A stretch of DNA of 39,052 nt from Azospirillum tabaci (GCF_014596085.1 NZ_JACCJY010000046.1:1-39052); one strand, 5' to 3'; counted from the first letter of the stretch, positions 15,611 to 24,543 are shown. Numbers and translations: made by a program. Notes: generated by a model not told the origin, from the sequence alone.

Positions 15611-17371
15611 ATGCTGGTCTATGGCGACCATGACCGTGTCGAGGACCCACGCGTCGTCGTGACCCGGATCGCCACCACCCATCGCACAGCCGCCGCCAAG
15701 CCTGACGGGCTCGACCGTCATGCCATGCTGGTGTCCCTGTTCATCGAGGCGGCGGAACTGGCACAGGGCCTCGCCGACGCGGAATTCGCGGCGGTGGGGG
15801 AGGACGATTGCACCCCGTGCCGCGACGCGGCGATGGCGGTCGTGATGGAACTGGCCCGCGCGGTCGCCCAGTCCTGGCGCGGCGCGGCTCAGCCGGCCGC
15901 CTCTACGCTGGCCGCCGGGCTGGAGACGTTGTCGGCGCAGCCCTTGCCCGAAACCGTGCGAGTACGCCGACCCGAAGGCTACGCCCTCTATGGCCTTTAT
16001 CCGGAAACCTATCTGGAGGCTGCGGCCCGACTCCCGCCGAACTCGCCCGCTCCGGTTATCGTGATTGGCCTGCGCAGCATCGGAACCGGGCTGGCGGCGA
16101 TGGCGGCGGTTGCGCTGAACGCTGCGCCTCCGGTCACCCTGCGTCCGATCGGTCATCCGTTCCACCGCGCCGTCCGCGTGTCGGCCCGCCTGCGGACCGC
16201 CCTGCTGGCCGATGCTGACGCGTCCTACGTGATCGTCGATGAAGGGCCCGGTCTGTCCGGCAGCTCGTTCGGCGCCGTCGCCGATTGGCTGGAGGCGGCG
16301 GGCGTGCCGTCCAGGCGGATCGCGTTCCTTCCCAGCCATAAGGGCGATCCGGGGCCGTGCTCATCCGACCGGCATCGCCGTCGCTGGGCCGAGGCGGTGC
16401 GCCCGGCAGTCGGCTTCGATGAACTGGCGCACGCCGCGCATGGCCCGGTGCCGCCGTTGGTGCGCTGGTTCGAGGACACGCTCGGCCCTGCGGTCGCACC
16501 GTTGCGCGATCTGTCGGGCGGCGCATGGCGGACGGCATCGGCAGTCGTGGCTGCGGATGCGGATGTGGCGGTGGACTGGCCGCCGGTCCATGCGCAGCAG
16601 GAACGCCGCAAGTTCCTGTTGCGCACCGCCTCCGGCCCCTGGCTTCTGAAATTCGCCGGCCTCGGACGCGAGGGCGACGACAAGCTGGACCGGGCCCGTG
16701 CGTTGCATCAGGCGGGTTTCACGACGGAACCCATGGCACTCCGTCATGGCTTCCTGGCGGAGCGCTGGCTGGACGGCGCGCAACCGCCCTCTACCGTGCC
16801 TCCGGAGCGTTTGGCCGACTATCTCCTGTTCCGTGCCCAACGCTTTCCGGCGGACCGTGACACGGGCGCCAGCCTTCCGGACCTGCTGGCGATGGCGCGC
16901 GTGAACATCGGCGAGGCGCTGGGCACCGCCGCAACGGCCTCCTTGGATCGCTGGACGCCGGACATCCTGAGGGAGCTGGACGCGGGGGTCCGGCGCGTCT
17001 TCACGGACAACCGCCTTCACATCTGGGAGTGGCTGCGCACCACCGATGGCCGGGTGCTGAAGACCGACGCGCTCGATCATGCCGGCGCGCATGACCTGAT
17101 CGGCTGCCAGGACATCGCTTGGGACGTGGCGGGAGCCATCGTCGAATTCGGCCTTCCGGCGGCGGAAGCCGACCGGCTGTGCAGCGCAGTGGCCGCTTCA
17201 AAGCGGCTGGTGGCCTTTTATCTTCCCTGCTATCCTGCCTTCCAGATCGGCTACTGGTCATTCGCCTCCTCCGATGCGGGAACGGTGTCGATGCGCCGCT
17301 TCCACGAGAAGGCTTGGAAACGGCAAGCGGACCGTGGGGAGTGCTCCTCACCTCACGCCGGCACGCCATAA
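15611..17371 (+). CDS. Phosphoribosyltransferase-like / kinase-like fusion protein
   Basis: A 586-aa, apparently cytoplasmic protein that I could not match to a named family. Residues 30-110 are helical. Residues 115-240 resemble a type I phosphoribosyltransferase: VIGLRSIGTG (151-160), TLRPIGHPFHR, and YVIVDEGPGLSGSSFG (206-221), which aligns with the PRPP-binding loop (hydrophobic strand, acidic pair, then TGGT-like turn). Residues about 310-560 resemble an aminoglycoside-phosphotransferase/choline-kinase-like domain: FLLRTASGPWLLKF (lysine strand), LAERWLDG, DNRLHIWEWL (degenerate catalytic loop), RVLKTDALDH and DIAWDVAGAIVEF. The key HxD motif is not intact, so kinase activity is uncertain. 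The ATG at 15611 has GGAG 10 bases upstream and lies 47 bases after the hydrolase. It is the last gene of the rightward arm. Confidence 0.75.
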   Translation: MLVYGDHDRVEDPRVVVTRIATTHRTAAAKPDGLDRHAMLVSLFIEAAELAQGLADAEFAAVGEDDCTPCRDAAMAVVMELARAVAQSWRGAAQPAASTLAAGLETLSAQPLPETVRVRRPEGYALYGLYPETYLEAAARLPPNSPAPVIVIGLRSIGTGLAAMAAVALNAAPPVTLRPIGHPFHRAVRVSARLRTALLADADASYVIVDEGPGLSGSSFGAVADWLEAAGVPSRRIAFLPSHKGDPGPCSSDRHRRRWAEAVRPAVGFDELAHAAHGPVPPLVRWFEDTLGPAVAPLRDLSGGAWRTASAVVAADADVAVDWPPVHAQQERRKFLLRTASGPWLLKFAGLGREGDDKLDRARALHQAGFTTEPMALRHGFLAERWLDGAQPPSTVPPERLADYLLFRAQRFPADRDTGASLPDLLAMARVNIGEALGTAATASLDRWTPDILRELDAGVRRVFTDNRLHIWEWLRTTDGRVLKTDALDHAGAHDLIGCQDIAWDVAGAIVEFGLPAAEADRLCSAVAASKRLVAFYLPCYPAFQIGYWSFASSDAGTVSMRRFHEKAWKRQADRGECSSPHAGTP

Positions 17372-17469
17372 CCGCCGCTTCGAGCATCACCTTTGGACAA
17401 GGCGCGTTCCCGGCAACCGTGGAGCCCGTGCACAGCTGATCTGGGCAGCGTCATCGGAAACAAGAGCGG

Positions 17470-18552
17470 TTATTGGCTTTCCGCCTTTTCGTCATCGTGC
17501 ACCGGACTGATCACGAGCAGTAGGTCTCCGGGCTGGATGATATGGCGGTGACGCTCCGTGAAGGGAATGGCGCGGCCATTGCTGTGGATCTGCACGACCA
17601 CGCCGGCGGTCGCCTCCGCCATGGTCTTGCCGATTTCGTCCCGCGCTGCCGGGCGCTCCGTCAGCACCATTTGACCGCCCACCGACATCAGGTCGCACAG
17701 GAATGGCGTCGCGTGGCTGGTTTCCACGGCGTCGGCCATGAGATAGCCACCGATCCTGGGCGGCGACACCACCAAGTCGGCGCCGCTCAGCTTGGCCAGC
17801 TTGATGTTCTCCTCCTGCTTGATGCTGCCCACGATTTTGGTGCCGGCGGACAGGTGGCGGACGGTCAGGATCACCAGGATGGTGGTGTCGTCCCGGCCCG
17901 AACTGACGATCACCGCCTTGGCGCTTCCCACGCAGGCCCGGGTCAGCATCTCTTCGCTGGTGGCGTCGCCGAGCAGCCCGATGAATCCGGCCTCGGCCGC
18001 CAGCCGGATGCGTTCCTCCGATTGGTCGATCACGACGACCCGTTCGCCCGGATGTCCCTTGGCGACCGTCTCCTGCGCGGCGATGAAGCCACTGTGCCCA
18101 AAGCCACACAGAACGATATGCCCCTGCAGATGCTTCTGAATTCGACTCATTCGGAAATCCTCGACGATCCGCTGCACAACGAATTCGTAGGCAGTGCCCA
18201 GGAAGATGAACCAGATGAAGACGCGGATGGGCGTGACCGCGAAGGCGTCGATCAGCCGCGCGGTGTCGCTGACCGGGACGATGTCGCCGTAACCGACGGT
18301 GGTGACGGTGATCATCGCGAAGTAGAGGATGTCAGGGAAGCTGACATGGCCATCGATGTGGTCCTTCAGGCCATCGCGGTCGAACCAGAACACCGCGATG
18401 ACCAGGGCGATCAGGACGACAACGAGCCCGACACGAAGGGCCAGAGTCTGTTCCGCCGACATCCCGGAGCGGACATGGAGGACCCGGCCTCGTCGGGGCG
18501 CAGATTTGATCCGCCACGTCTCGTTGCCATTCCGCTCTCCAAGTTTCGGCAT
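17470..18552 (-). CDS. Two-TM potassium channel with RCK (TrkA-N/TrkA-C) domain
   Basis: A 360-aa ion channel. TM1 is about 36-57, the pore loop carries the K+ selectivity filter TVGYGD (85-90), and TM2 is about 107-127. A cytoplasmic RCK domain follows: Rossmann IVLCGFGHSGF (146-156), VVVIDQSEE, GLLGDATSEE and an RCK-C domain from about 270 to the end (HRHIIQPGDLLLVIS). The layout matches the MthK/Kch class, in which ligand or ion binding to a ring of RCK domains gates K+ flow. The N-terminus is hydrophilic and basic for 35 residues; an internal Met31 could also start the protein. It converges with the plus-strand fusion gene, 98 bases between stops, and lies downstream of the Mfd-like gene with a 183-bp gap. 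Confidence 0.93.
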   Translation of the reverse strand: MPKLGERNGNETWRIKSAPRRGRVLHVRSGMSAEQTLALRVGLVVVLIALVIAVFWFDRDGLKDHIDGHVSFPDILYFAMITVTTVGYGDIVPVSDTARLIDAFAVTPIRVFIWFIFLGTAYEFVVQRIVEDFRMSRIQKHLQGHIVLCGFGHSGFIAAQETVAKGHPGERVVVIDQSEERIRLAAEAGFIGLLGDATSEEMLTRACVGSAKAVIVSSGRDDTTILVILTVRHLSAGTKIVGSIKQEENIKLAKLSGADLVVSPPRIGGYLMADAVETSHATPFLCDLMSVGGQMVLTERPAARDEIGKTMAEATAGVVVQIHSNGRAIPFTERHRHIIQPGDLLLVISPVHDDEKAESQ

Positions 18553-18735
18553 GGGCCATCCATCGGATCAGACACTCCCGGCCATCATAACGGGAGATTT
18601 CGCCGTATGGCTCCACAATGCTGCTTTCAGAACCGACGTGGCATGAAGGGCACGGAAACCGGACGCCTGGTGAGTGGTGGGACCGCGTATGGCCGCCGCC
18701 CTCGTGCTGGGAGCCCGGGGATCGCCACATGTCGC

Positions 18736-21700
18736 TCAGGCCGCACCGACCGACGGCACTTGATCGAGCACGGCGCGCGCATTGTTCAAGATCTCCGACG
18801 GTCCGTCGGCGCTCAGCGCAAAGACGAGGCGGTCGTCTGTCCGGCGCACCTGCCCGGTCCAGAGACGCTCCAGCGCCGCTTCGCGCACGGCTCGGCAGGG
18901 CGTGTCGCTCAGGGTCAGCGATACACCCGAGGGTCCGGCGGCCAAGGCGGCGACGCCCAGCCGCCGGCAGCGCGCGCGGAGCGCGGCGGCCGCCAGCAAC
19001 AGCTCGACCTCCTCCGGCAGCGGCCCGAAGCGGTCCTCGATCTCTTCGCGCAACGGCTCGACCGCCGCTTCGTCGCGCAGACGCGAGAGGCGGCGGTGCA
19101 GGCCGATCCGCAATTCCTCCTCCGGAAGGTAGGCGGCTGGAATGGTCTGTGGAACGCCCAGGCGCAGTTCGGGGGAATCGTCCGTCTCGGCGCCGGCCAG
19201 CGCGCGGGCCAGCAGATGCTGGTACAGCTCGGTTCCGACCAACCGCAGATGGCCGCTCTGGTCGGTTCCCAGAAGGTCGCCCGCCCCGCGCTGGTCGAGA
19301 TCGAGCAAGCTGAGGGCGAAGCCGCCGCCCAGGCTTTCGATCGCCTCGAGCGAGCCCAACCGCCGCTCGGTTCGCTCGTTGAGCGGAGTGTCCGGATCGG
19401 TCAGCAGATAGGCGTAGGCCTGCGCTCCCCCGCGCCCGACCCGGCCGCGGAGTTGGTGGAGCTGGCCGAGCCCGAACAGGTCGGGACGGCGGATCACGAT
19501 GGTGTTGGCACGGGGAATGTCGATGCCGGTCTCGATGATGGGGGTTGAAACCAGCACGTCGACCGTTCCTTCCGCCACATCGAACATCACCTGATCGAGT
19601 TCGGCAATGGGGAGGCGGCCGTGCGCGACGGCGACCGACAGACCGGGGGCGAGAGCGCGCACCTCGGCCTCCAGCTCCGGCAGGTCGGCGATTCGCGGGG
19701 CCACGCAGAAGCTCTGTCCGCCCCGCGCCTTTTCGCGCAACAGCGCGGACCGCAGAACCGAAGGGTCGTAGGGAGTGACCCGCGTGCGCACCGGCCGGCG
19801 GCGCACCGGGGGTGTATCGATGACACTGACTTCCCGCAGCCCCGCCAGCGCCCCCTGCAGCGTCCGCGGAACCGGCGTGGCGCTGAGCGCCAAGCAGTGG
19901 ACGCCGGCCGAAAGCCGGGCCAATGCGCGCTTCTGCACGGTGCCGAAGCGCTGCTCCTCGTCGACGACGACCAACGCCAAGTCGGCGAAGCGCACCGTCT
20001 TCGACAGAAGGGCGTGGGTGCCGACCGCGATCGCCACCGACCCGTCGGCGAGGCCTTCGCGCACGGCTTTTGCTGCGGACGCAGCCATGCCGCCGGTCAA
20101 CGGCTCGATGCGCAGGCCCAACCCGGCCAGCCGCCGTCGGAACACCTCCAAGTGCTGGCGGGCGAGCACACTGGTCGGAGCAAGAACGGCAACCTGCCGG
20201 CCGGTGAAAGCGACCGCCGCCGCGGCGCGCAACGCCACCTCGGTCTTGCCATAGCCGACGTCGGCGCAGACCAGATGGTCCATAGGCCGCCCGCCGGCGA
20301 GTTCGGCCATCACCGCGGTGATGGCGCGCCGCTGCCCTGCGGTCTCCTCGTAGGGGAAGCGGGCGGCCACGCGCCGCATCGGTCCGGCCGGCGGCGCGAT
20401 CACGGGGGCTTTCGTGCGGGCCCGGCGGGCGGCTTGGCGCACGAGGCTTTTGGCGGTTCGGCCGATCTCGCGCTCCAGCTCACCACGGCGGGTGATCCAA
20501 TTTCCGCCCTTGAGCCCGTCGAGCGCCACCCGGGCGTCGCTGCTGCCGTAACGCCACACGCGGTCGAGGTCGGCCGCCGGCACCAGGAGCCGATTCTCGC
20601 GGGCATACTCCATCACCAGAACGTCTTCCGGCTGGCCTCCGGCGTCGACCGTTTCGAGCCCGCGCACCGCACCGATCCCGTAGTCGAGATGGACCGCAAG
20701 ATCGTCGCACGACAGGTCGACGGGTGCCAGCGGGGCGACCGGGCCGGCTCCGCCTTCCGGACGGGGGCGTCGGGCGAGCACCGTCACGCCGTCGAACGTG
20801 AATCCCGCCGCGACCCGAAGCACCAGGGCTGCCGGCGTCACGGGAGGCCCATCCACCGGCCACCGGTCGAGCACCGGCACCGGTCGGCCGGTCGCCGCCG
20901 ACACCCGCTCCGCCATCCTGGCCGCGTCGGCGGCGTTCGCGGCGGCAATGATCACGGACTCCCCCGCCGCAATCCTCTCTCCGGCGAGGCGGGGGAGGAT
21001 GCGTTCGGACACCGCCGGCGCCTCCCTGGACGAGGCTTGCTCGTCGGGTTCCAGGGTCAGAACCGCGCGCCCCCGCAACCCCGTTTCCCACGCGTTGCGG
21101 TCGAGGTGCATGGCGGATGCGTCGGCTTCTTCCACGTCGTCGAAGCGTGCTTCCAGCCGGTCGCCCACCCCCTCGTCAATGACGACCGGACTGTCGGCAA
21201 GAAGCTCAAGCACGCTCGGTAAGCGGTCGTAGGCCAGGGGCAGCAGGCGCTCGAAGGCGTAGGGGCGCCGTCCGGCGGCGAGTTCCTCCTCAAGCCCTGC
21301 GGCCATGGGGTCGCTGCGGCCCTCCAGCCCATGGATCAACCGCGCGACGGTCTCCGGCACCGCCGGGATTTCGGTCACCGGATGAACGATGATCCGGTCG
21401 CAGTTGCCCGTCGAACGCTGGCTTGCCGGATCGAAGGTCCGTATCCGTGCGACCCGGCCATCGACGATGTCGCAGCGCACCGGACGGTCGGCGTCGCCCG
21501 GAAAGATCTCCACCACGGAACCGCGGAAAGCGGCCTCTCCCGGTTCGTCGATCCGCTCGTCCAGGATGTAGCCGCCGGCAACCAGGAGATTCCGCCAAGT
21601 CTCCTCCTCGTAGAGTGTGTCCGTCTCGATGACCAACGCGACGTCGGGCCAGGCATCGGGAGGCGGAAGACGTTGCAGCGCCGCCTCGGCGGTCGCCAGA

Positions 21701-22041
21701 ACCAGCCGCCCGGCGCCTTTGGCCGGTCGGGACAAGGCGGCGATGGCAGCGGCCCGTTGCCCAAGCACAGCCCGCGATGGCTGGCCCCGCTCGCCAGGGG
21801 GGATGTCCCAACCTGGGATGAGCACGATCTCGAGGTCCGGCGCGGCGTCTCGGATCGCCCTGGCGAGCCGGGCAGCCCGCGTGTCGCTGCGGGTCACGAC
21901 CAACGGCACCGCCTGCGAACAGGCGGCGCCTCTGGCAAGCTCGATTGCCAGTGCCCCTTCAGCCGGGGCGGCGCAGGTCACGGACCGGTCCAAGCGGAAA
22001 GCGGTGCGGTCGAATTGCATCAACGATGCAGAATCAGGCAT
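18736..22041 (-). CDS. Mfd-like transcription-repair coupling translocase (probably a divergent paralogue)
   Basis: A 1101-aa protein covering the whole Mfd architecture: a UvrB-homology N-terminus (IPGWDIPPGER region near 80-90), an RNA-polymerase-interacting CarD-like region with LAVHLDYGIGAVRGLE, seven superfamily-2 motifs including Walker A ADVGYGKTEVA (Lys about 599), DEEQRFG, ALSATPVPRTL, STPIIETGIDIP and QLRGRVGR, and a TRCF C-terminal domain. Mfd uses ATP to push stalled RNA polymerase off DNA and recruits UvrA. Differences from canonical Mfd include GDVGFGKT changed to ADVGYGKT and a divergent, Arg/Ala-rich linker between the CarD-like region and motif I. It may be a second Mfd-type gene. 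The ATG at 22041 is the start closest to the family N-terminus; a TTG at 22170 would add 43 unconserved residues. No clear ribosome site was found. Confidence 0.88.
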   Translation of the reverse strand: MPDSASLMQFDRTAFRLDRSVTCAAPAEGALAIELARGAACSQAVPLVVTRSDTRAARLARAIRDAAPDLEIVLIPGWDIPPGERGQPSRAVLGQRAAAIAALSRPAKGAGRLVLATAEAALQRLPPPDAWPDVALVIETDTLYEEETWRNLLVAGGYILDERIDEPGEAAFRGSVVEIFPGDADRPVRCDIVDGRVARIRTFDPASQRSTGNCDRIIVHPVTEIPAVPETVARLIHGLEGRSDPMAAGLEEELAAGRRPYAFERLLPLAYDRLPSVLELLADSPVVIDEGVGDRLEARFDDVEEADASAMHLDRNAWETGLRGRAVLTLEPDEQASSREAPAVSERILPRLAGERIAAGESVIIAAANAADAARMAERVSAATGRPVPVLDRWPVDGPPVTPAALVLRVAAGFTFDGVTVLARRPRPEGGAGPVAPLAPVDLSCDDLAVHLDYGIGAVRGLETVDAGGQPEDVLVMEYARENRLLVPAADLDRVWRYGSSDARVALDGLKGGNWITRRGELEREIGRTAKSLVRQAARRARTKAPVIAPPAGPMRRVAARFPYEETAGQRRAITAVMAELAGGRPMDHLVCADVGYGKTEVALRAAAAVAFTGRQVAVLAPTSVLARQHLEVFRRRLAGLGLRIEPLTGGMAASAAKAVREGLADGSVAIAVGTHALLSKTVRFADLALVVVDEEQRFGTVQKRALARLSAGVHCLALSATPVPRTLQGALAGLREVSVIDTPPVRRRPVRTRVTPYDPSVLRSALLREKARGGQSFCVAPRIADLPELEAEVRALAPGLSVAVAHGRLPIAELDQVMFDVAEGTVDVLVSTPIIETGIDIPRANTIVIRRPDLFGLGQLHQLRGRVGRGGAQAYAYLLTDPDTPLNERTERRLGSLEAIESLGGGFALSLLDLDQRGAGDLLGTDQSGHLRLVGTELYQHLLARALAGAETDDSPELRLGVPQTIPAAYLPEEELRIGLHRRLSRLRDEAAVEPLREEIEDRFGPLPEEVELLLAAAALRARCRRLGVAALAAGPSGVSLTLSDTPCRAVREAALERLWTGQVRRTDDRLVFALSADGPSEILNNARAVLDQVPSVGAA

Positions 22042-22261
22042 GGCACACTGCGTCAGGGGAAACAGGGACAGTTGGCACTTAACAGCTTGGCGCCCATTCA
22101 TTCCCAACGGGGCGGCTAAATTCGATGGATGTCCCGTGCGAAGGAGGGCGGCGGGCGTTTTTCCGCTCAAGCCGTCGTTTCAGCGCCATGAGGGGAACCT
22201 TCGCTTCTTTTCCGGCTTCATGGCCGAACTGTCCCAGCCTGTGACCCTGCCTGCTCCGTGA

Positions 22262-22396
22262 TTTCACGGATCACGCGACAGGGGTTGGGCGGGCCGCGCT
22301 GCGGTCGCTTTCGCCGGGCTGGCGGTGGCGGTTCTGTCGGTGACCGGAACGCTGATCTGGTGGCGGAAGTTGCGATCGCGGCAGGGAGCCGCAAGC
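22262..22396 (+). pseudogene. C-terminal relic of a PepSY-associated membrane protein
   Basis: In the plus-strand frame entered after a stop at 22259-22261, the translation has R-D-x-GWAGRAAVAFAGLA then VLSVTGTLIWWRKLR. This is the final membrane helix and basic end of PepSY-TM (iron-regulated membrane/PiuB-type) proteins, whose last helix characteristically reads VTG..IWWRKR. A stop lies just upstream and there is no start codon, ribosome site or preceding PepSY domain in any frame, since the Mfd-like gene occupies that DNA on the other strand. I read it as a remnant left by a deletion. The 3' boundary is approximate because the frame drifts into unconserved sequence. Confidence 0.5.
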
Positions 22397-22633
22397 GGGA
22401 GGGGAGGAAAAGGGCGGGCGTTGCTTCCCCGGTCTGGCGTCATGCAGCCAATGCCGCCGCAGTGCCAAGCGCACCCCAAGCCAGCCGGCGAACAGGTTCA
22501 TCTCCAAATCGCCAAGAGCCCGGCGCAGGGCACTGGAGTTCTGGGCAGGAAAGGCAGTACCGGAAAGGGGAGAGTGGCTTGGCAGGGGCGGCCGGCGCCT
22601 GAACTGGCCGAACCCGGCGCACCGGCAACCCAC
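22397..22633. other. Non-coding gap, nothing recognisable
   Basis: Between the PepSY relic and the stop of the MFS gene. Small frames exist on both strands without start signals or motifs. Probably degraded sequence flanking the relic. Confidence 0.4.
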
Positions 22634-23851
22634 TCAGGCCACGCGCCGGAGGCGACGGGCGTTGGCGAGGACATCGATGCCCAGCGCGAACGCCAGGGCG
22701 ACGGCGCCGCAGAGGAAGACCGCGGCGTAGCTCCCCCCGCTGTGGGCAAAGAGATAGGAGTAGCCGTAGCCGCCCAGCGCCTGGAAGAAGGCGAAGGCGG
22801 TGGTGGCCCGGCTCCAGGCGGCCCGCTGCTCCGACGGGCTGTGCGGCAGCAATTCATGAATGCGGCCGAGCACCAGGGGAACCACGCCCGGCGTCAGGGC
22901 GCCGATGACCACCGTCGCGATCCCGACCAGCAGCGGATGGCCGCTGACCGCCAGAGCGGCGACGGCAATCGCCTGAAGCAGAAGCGCGATGCGGTAGGCC
23001 GCGGCATAGCCGATCCGGTCGGCCATCGATCCGGCGGCAACCGGCCCGGCCACCGATGCCGCACCGTACAGCACCCAACAGAGGGCGCCGATGTCCGCGC
23101 CATGGTTCAGGCCGCGGGCGACATAATCGACCAGCAGCAGCATGACCGGCACCAAGCCCAGCGCGTTCAGCGCGTATTCGGCGTAAAGCGAGCGGAGAGC
23201 GCGCCCTTCGTGCCGCGGGGCATGCTCCACCGGCGGGGCGGCGACTGCCTGCTGCGGGGCTGATGGCGGCCAGCCGAACCAGGACAGGGCGGTCAGCAGC
23301 AGCGACAGCCCGCCCAGCCCCAGCCATGTTTCGTGCAATCCCAGCCGCATCAGCGCCGGCACGGCGGTGCCCGAAGCCGCGATCCCCAATCCGATGCCGA
23401 GGAAGATCATGCCGCTGACGAAGCCGCGCCGCGCCGCCGGGACGTGGGGCAGGATGCTGGTCGCGACCATGACCATGATGGCGCCGCCGGCCAGACCCGA
23501 GACGAAGCGCCAGCCGAAGAACCAGCCGAGCGAGAGCGGGTAGGCGCAGGCGATGAAAGCCAGGGAGGCCGTCAGCATCAGCACCCGCAGCAGCGCCCGG
23601 TTCGGCAACAGGCTGGCCAGCGGCCGGCCGAGCAGGGCGCCCGCCAGATAGCCGGCGAAGTTCGCCGCTCCCAGCGTCACCGCGTCGGCGGCGGAGAACC
23701 AATGCGCCTCGATCAGCGACGGGACCAGCGGCGTGTAGGCGAAGCGCGCCAGGCCAATGGCGACGAGGCTTCCCGCCATGCCCGCGAGGGTCGCCATCCA
23801 GGCGGCGCCGTCGAGGCGGTCCATGGCCGCGGTTGCGGAGATCCTGCTCAT
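22634..23851 (-). CDS. YbfB/YjiJ-type MFS transporter
   Basis: A 405-aa major facilitator with about 12 hydrophobic helices. The opening GSLVAIGLARFAYTPLVPSLI is the signature of the YbfB/YjiJ family (ARFAYTPLLP). AANFAGYLAGALLG and VSGLAGGAIMVMVA belong to the N-terminal bundle, and a hydrophilic loop (about 205-225) separates the two six-helix halves. Family members are putative exporters of unknown substrate. The ATG at 23851 was chosen because the longer frame to 24247 covers the regulator gene in another phase. It lies 89 bases downstream of the TetR gene in the same direction and is probably in its operon, so expression would fall under the palindromic operator ahead of tetR. Confidence 0.9.
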   Translation of the reverse strand: MSRISATAAMDRLDGAAWMATLAGMAGSLVAIGLARFAYTPLVPSLIEAHWFSAADAVTLGAANFAGYLAGALLGRPLASLLPNRALLRVLMLTASLAFIACAYPLSLGWFFGWRFVSGLAGGAIMVMVATSILPHVPAARRGFVSGMIFLGIGLGIAASGTAVPALMRLGLHETWLGLGGLSLLLTALSWFGWPPSAPQQAVAAPPVEHAPRHEGRALRSLYAEYALNALGLVPVMLLLVDYVARGLNHGADIGALCWVLYGAASVAGPVAAGSMADRIGYAAAYRIALLLQAIAVAALAVSGHPLLVGIATVVIGALTPGVVPLVLGRIHELLPHSPSEQRAAWSRATTAFAFFQALGGYGYSYLFAHSGGSYAAVFLCGAVALAFALGIDVLANARRLRRVA

Positions 23852-23940
23852 GGTCGTGCGTCCCTGTTGACGGCACCGCTGCTGCGGTCCGCCCGGTTGA
23901 CCGGGAAGAAAGGGGGGATAGGTGATCCGGCGCGCGGAGG

Positions 23941-24543
23941 TCAGGAGTCCGGCATCGTCGGCAGCCCCAGGCTGGTCAGGGCGGCGCGCGCCGCCCCTTC
24001 GAGCAGGTCGCGTTCGGGGCGGATGCGGGCCAGGACGCGGATGCCCAGCAGGCTGGAGAAGAGCAGGCGGGCCGCGTCGTCGTCGGGAATGCCGGCCGGG
24101 ATCGCGCCGTTCCGCCGCCCCTTGACGATGCAGCGGCGGAAGAAGTCCTCGATGGTCGTCAGTTCCGCGTTCAGGAAGTCGCGCATGTCCGGGTCGTCCG
24201 GCGTGACCTCCAGCGCGGAATTCACCAGCAGGCAGCCGCGCCTGCACCCGTCGCCGAGCGATCGCTCGATGCTCTCGCGCAGGAAGCCGGCAATGGCTGC
24301 GGCCGGCGATGCCGCCGCCTCGTGCCGGGCGATGCGGGCGCGCAGCGAGCCGTCCAGGTAATGCTCCAGGGCACGGCGGAACAGCGCCCGCTTGTCGCCA
24401 AAGGCGTTGTGCATGCTGGCGAGCGTCATTTGCATGCTGTCTGCCAGCTCGCGGGTGGAGGTCGCTTCGTACCCCTGGGTCCAGAAGCGGTCCACCGCCG
24501 CGTCCAGCACCGCCGTCTCATCGAACTTCCGCGGCCGAGCCAT
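23941..24543 (-). CDS. TetR/AcrR family transcriptional repressor
   Basis: A 200-aa regulator. The N-terminal DNA-binding domain (MARPRKFDETAVLDAAVDRF, then TSTRELADSMQMTLASMHNAFGDKRALF) holds the TetR helix-turn-helix. The C-terminal ligand-binding domain includes GCLLVNSALEV, as in the subgroup with a cysteine-containing GC(L/F)LVN motif. Such repressors leave the operator when a small molecule binds. The ATG at 24543 fits the family; a GTG six codons upstream is less likely. The operator at 24567-24588 sits 23 bases before the start, which suggests autorepression and control of the downstream MFS gene. Confidence 0.93.
   Translation of the reverse strand: MARPRKFDETAVLDAAVDRFWTQGYEATSTRELADSMQMTLASMHNAFGDKRALFRRALEHYLDGSLRARIARHEAAASPAAAIAGFLRESIERSLGDGCRRGCLLVNSALEVTPDDPDMRDFLNAELTTIEDFFRRCIVKGRRNGAIPAGIPDDDAARLLFSSLLGIRVLARIRPERDLLEGAARAALTSLGLPTMPDS

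Noticed and set aside
17372..17469. Possible terminator between the fusion gene and the K+ channel gene.
   Set aside because: Only a distant and imperfect TAACCGC/GCGGTTA pair is present, too far apart for a hairpin terminator.
19621..21222. 533-codon plus-strand frame inside the Mfd-like gene.
   Set aside because: Shadow of the minus-strand translocase gene; composition is not protein-like and no motifs are found.
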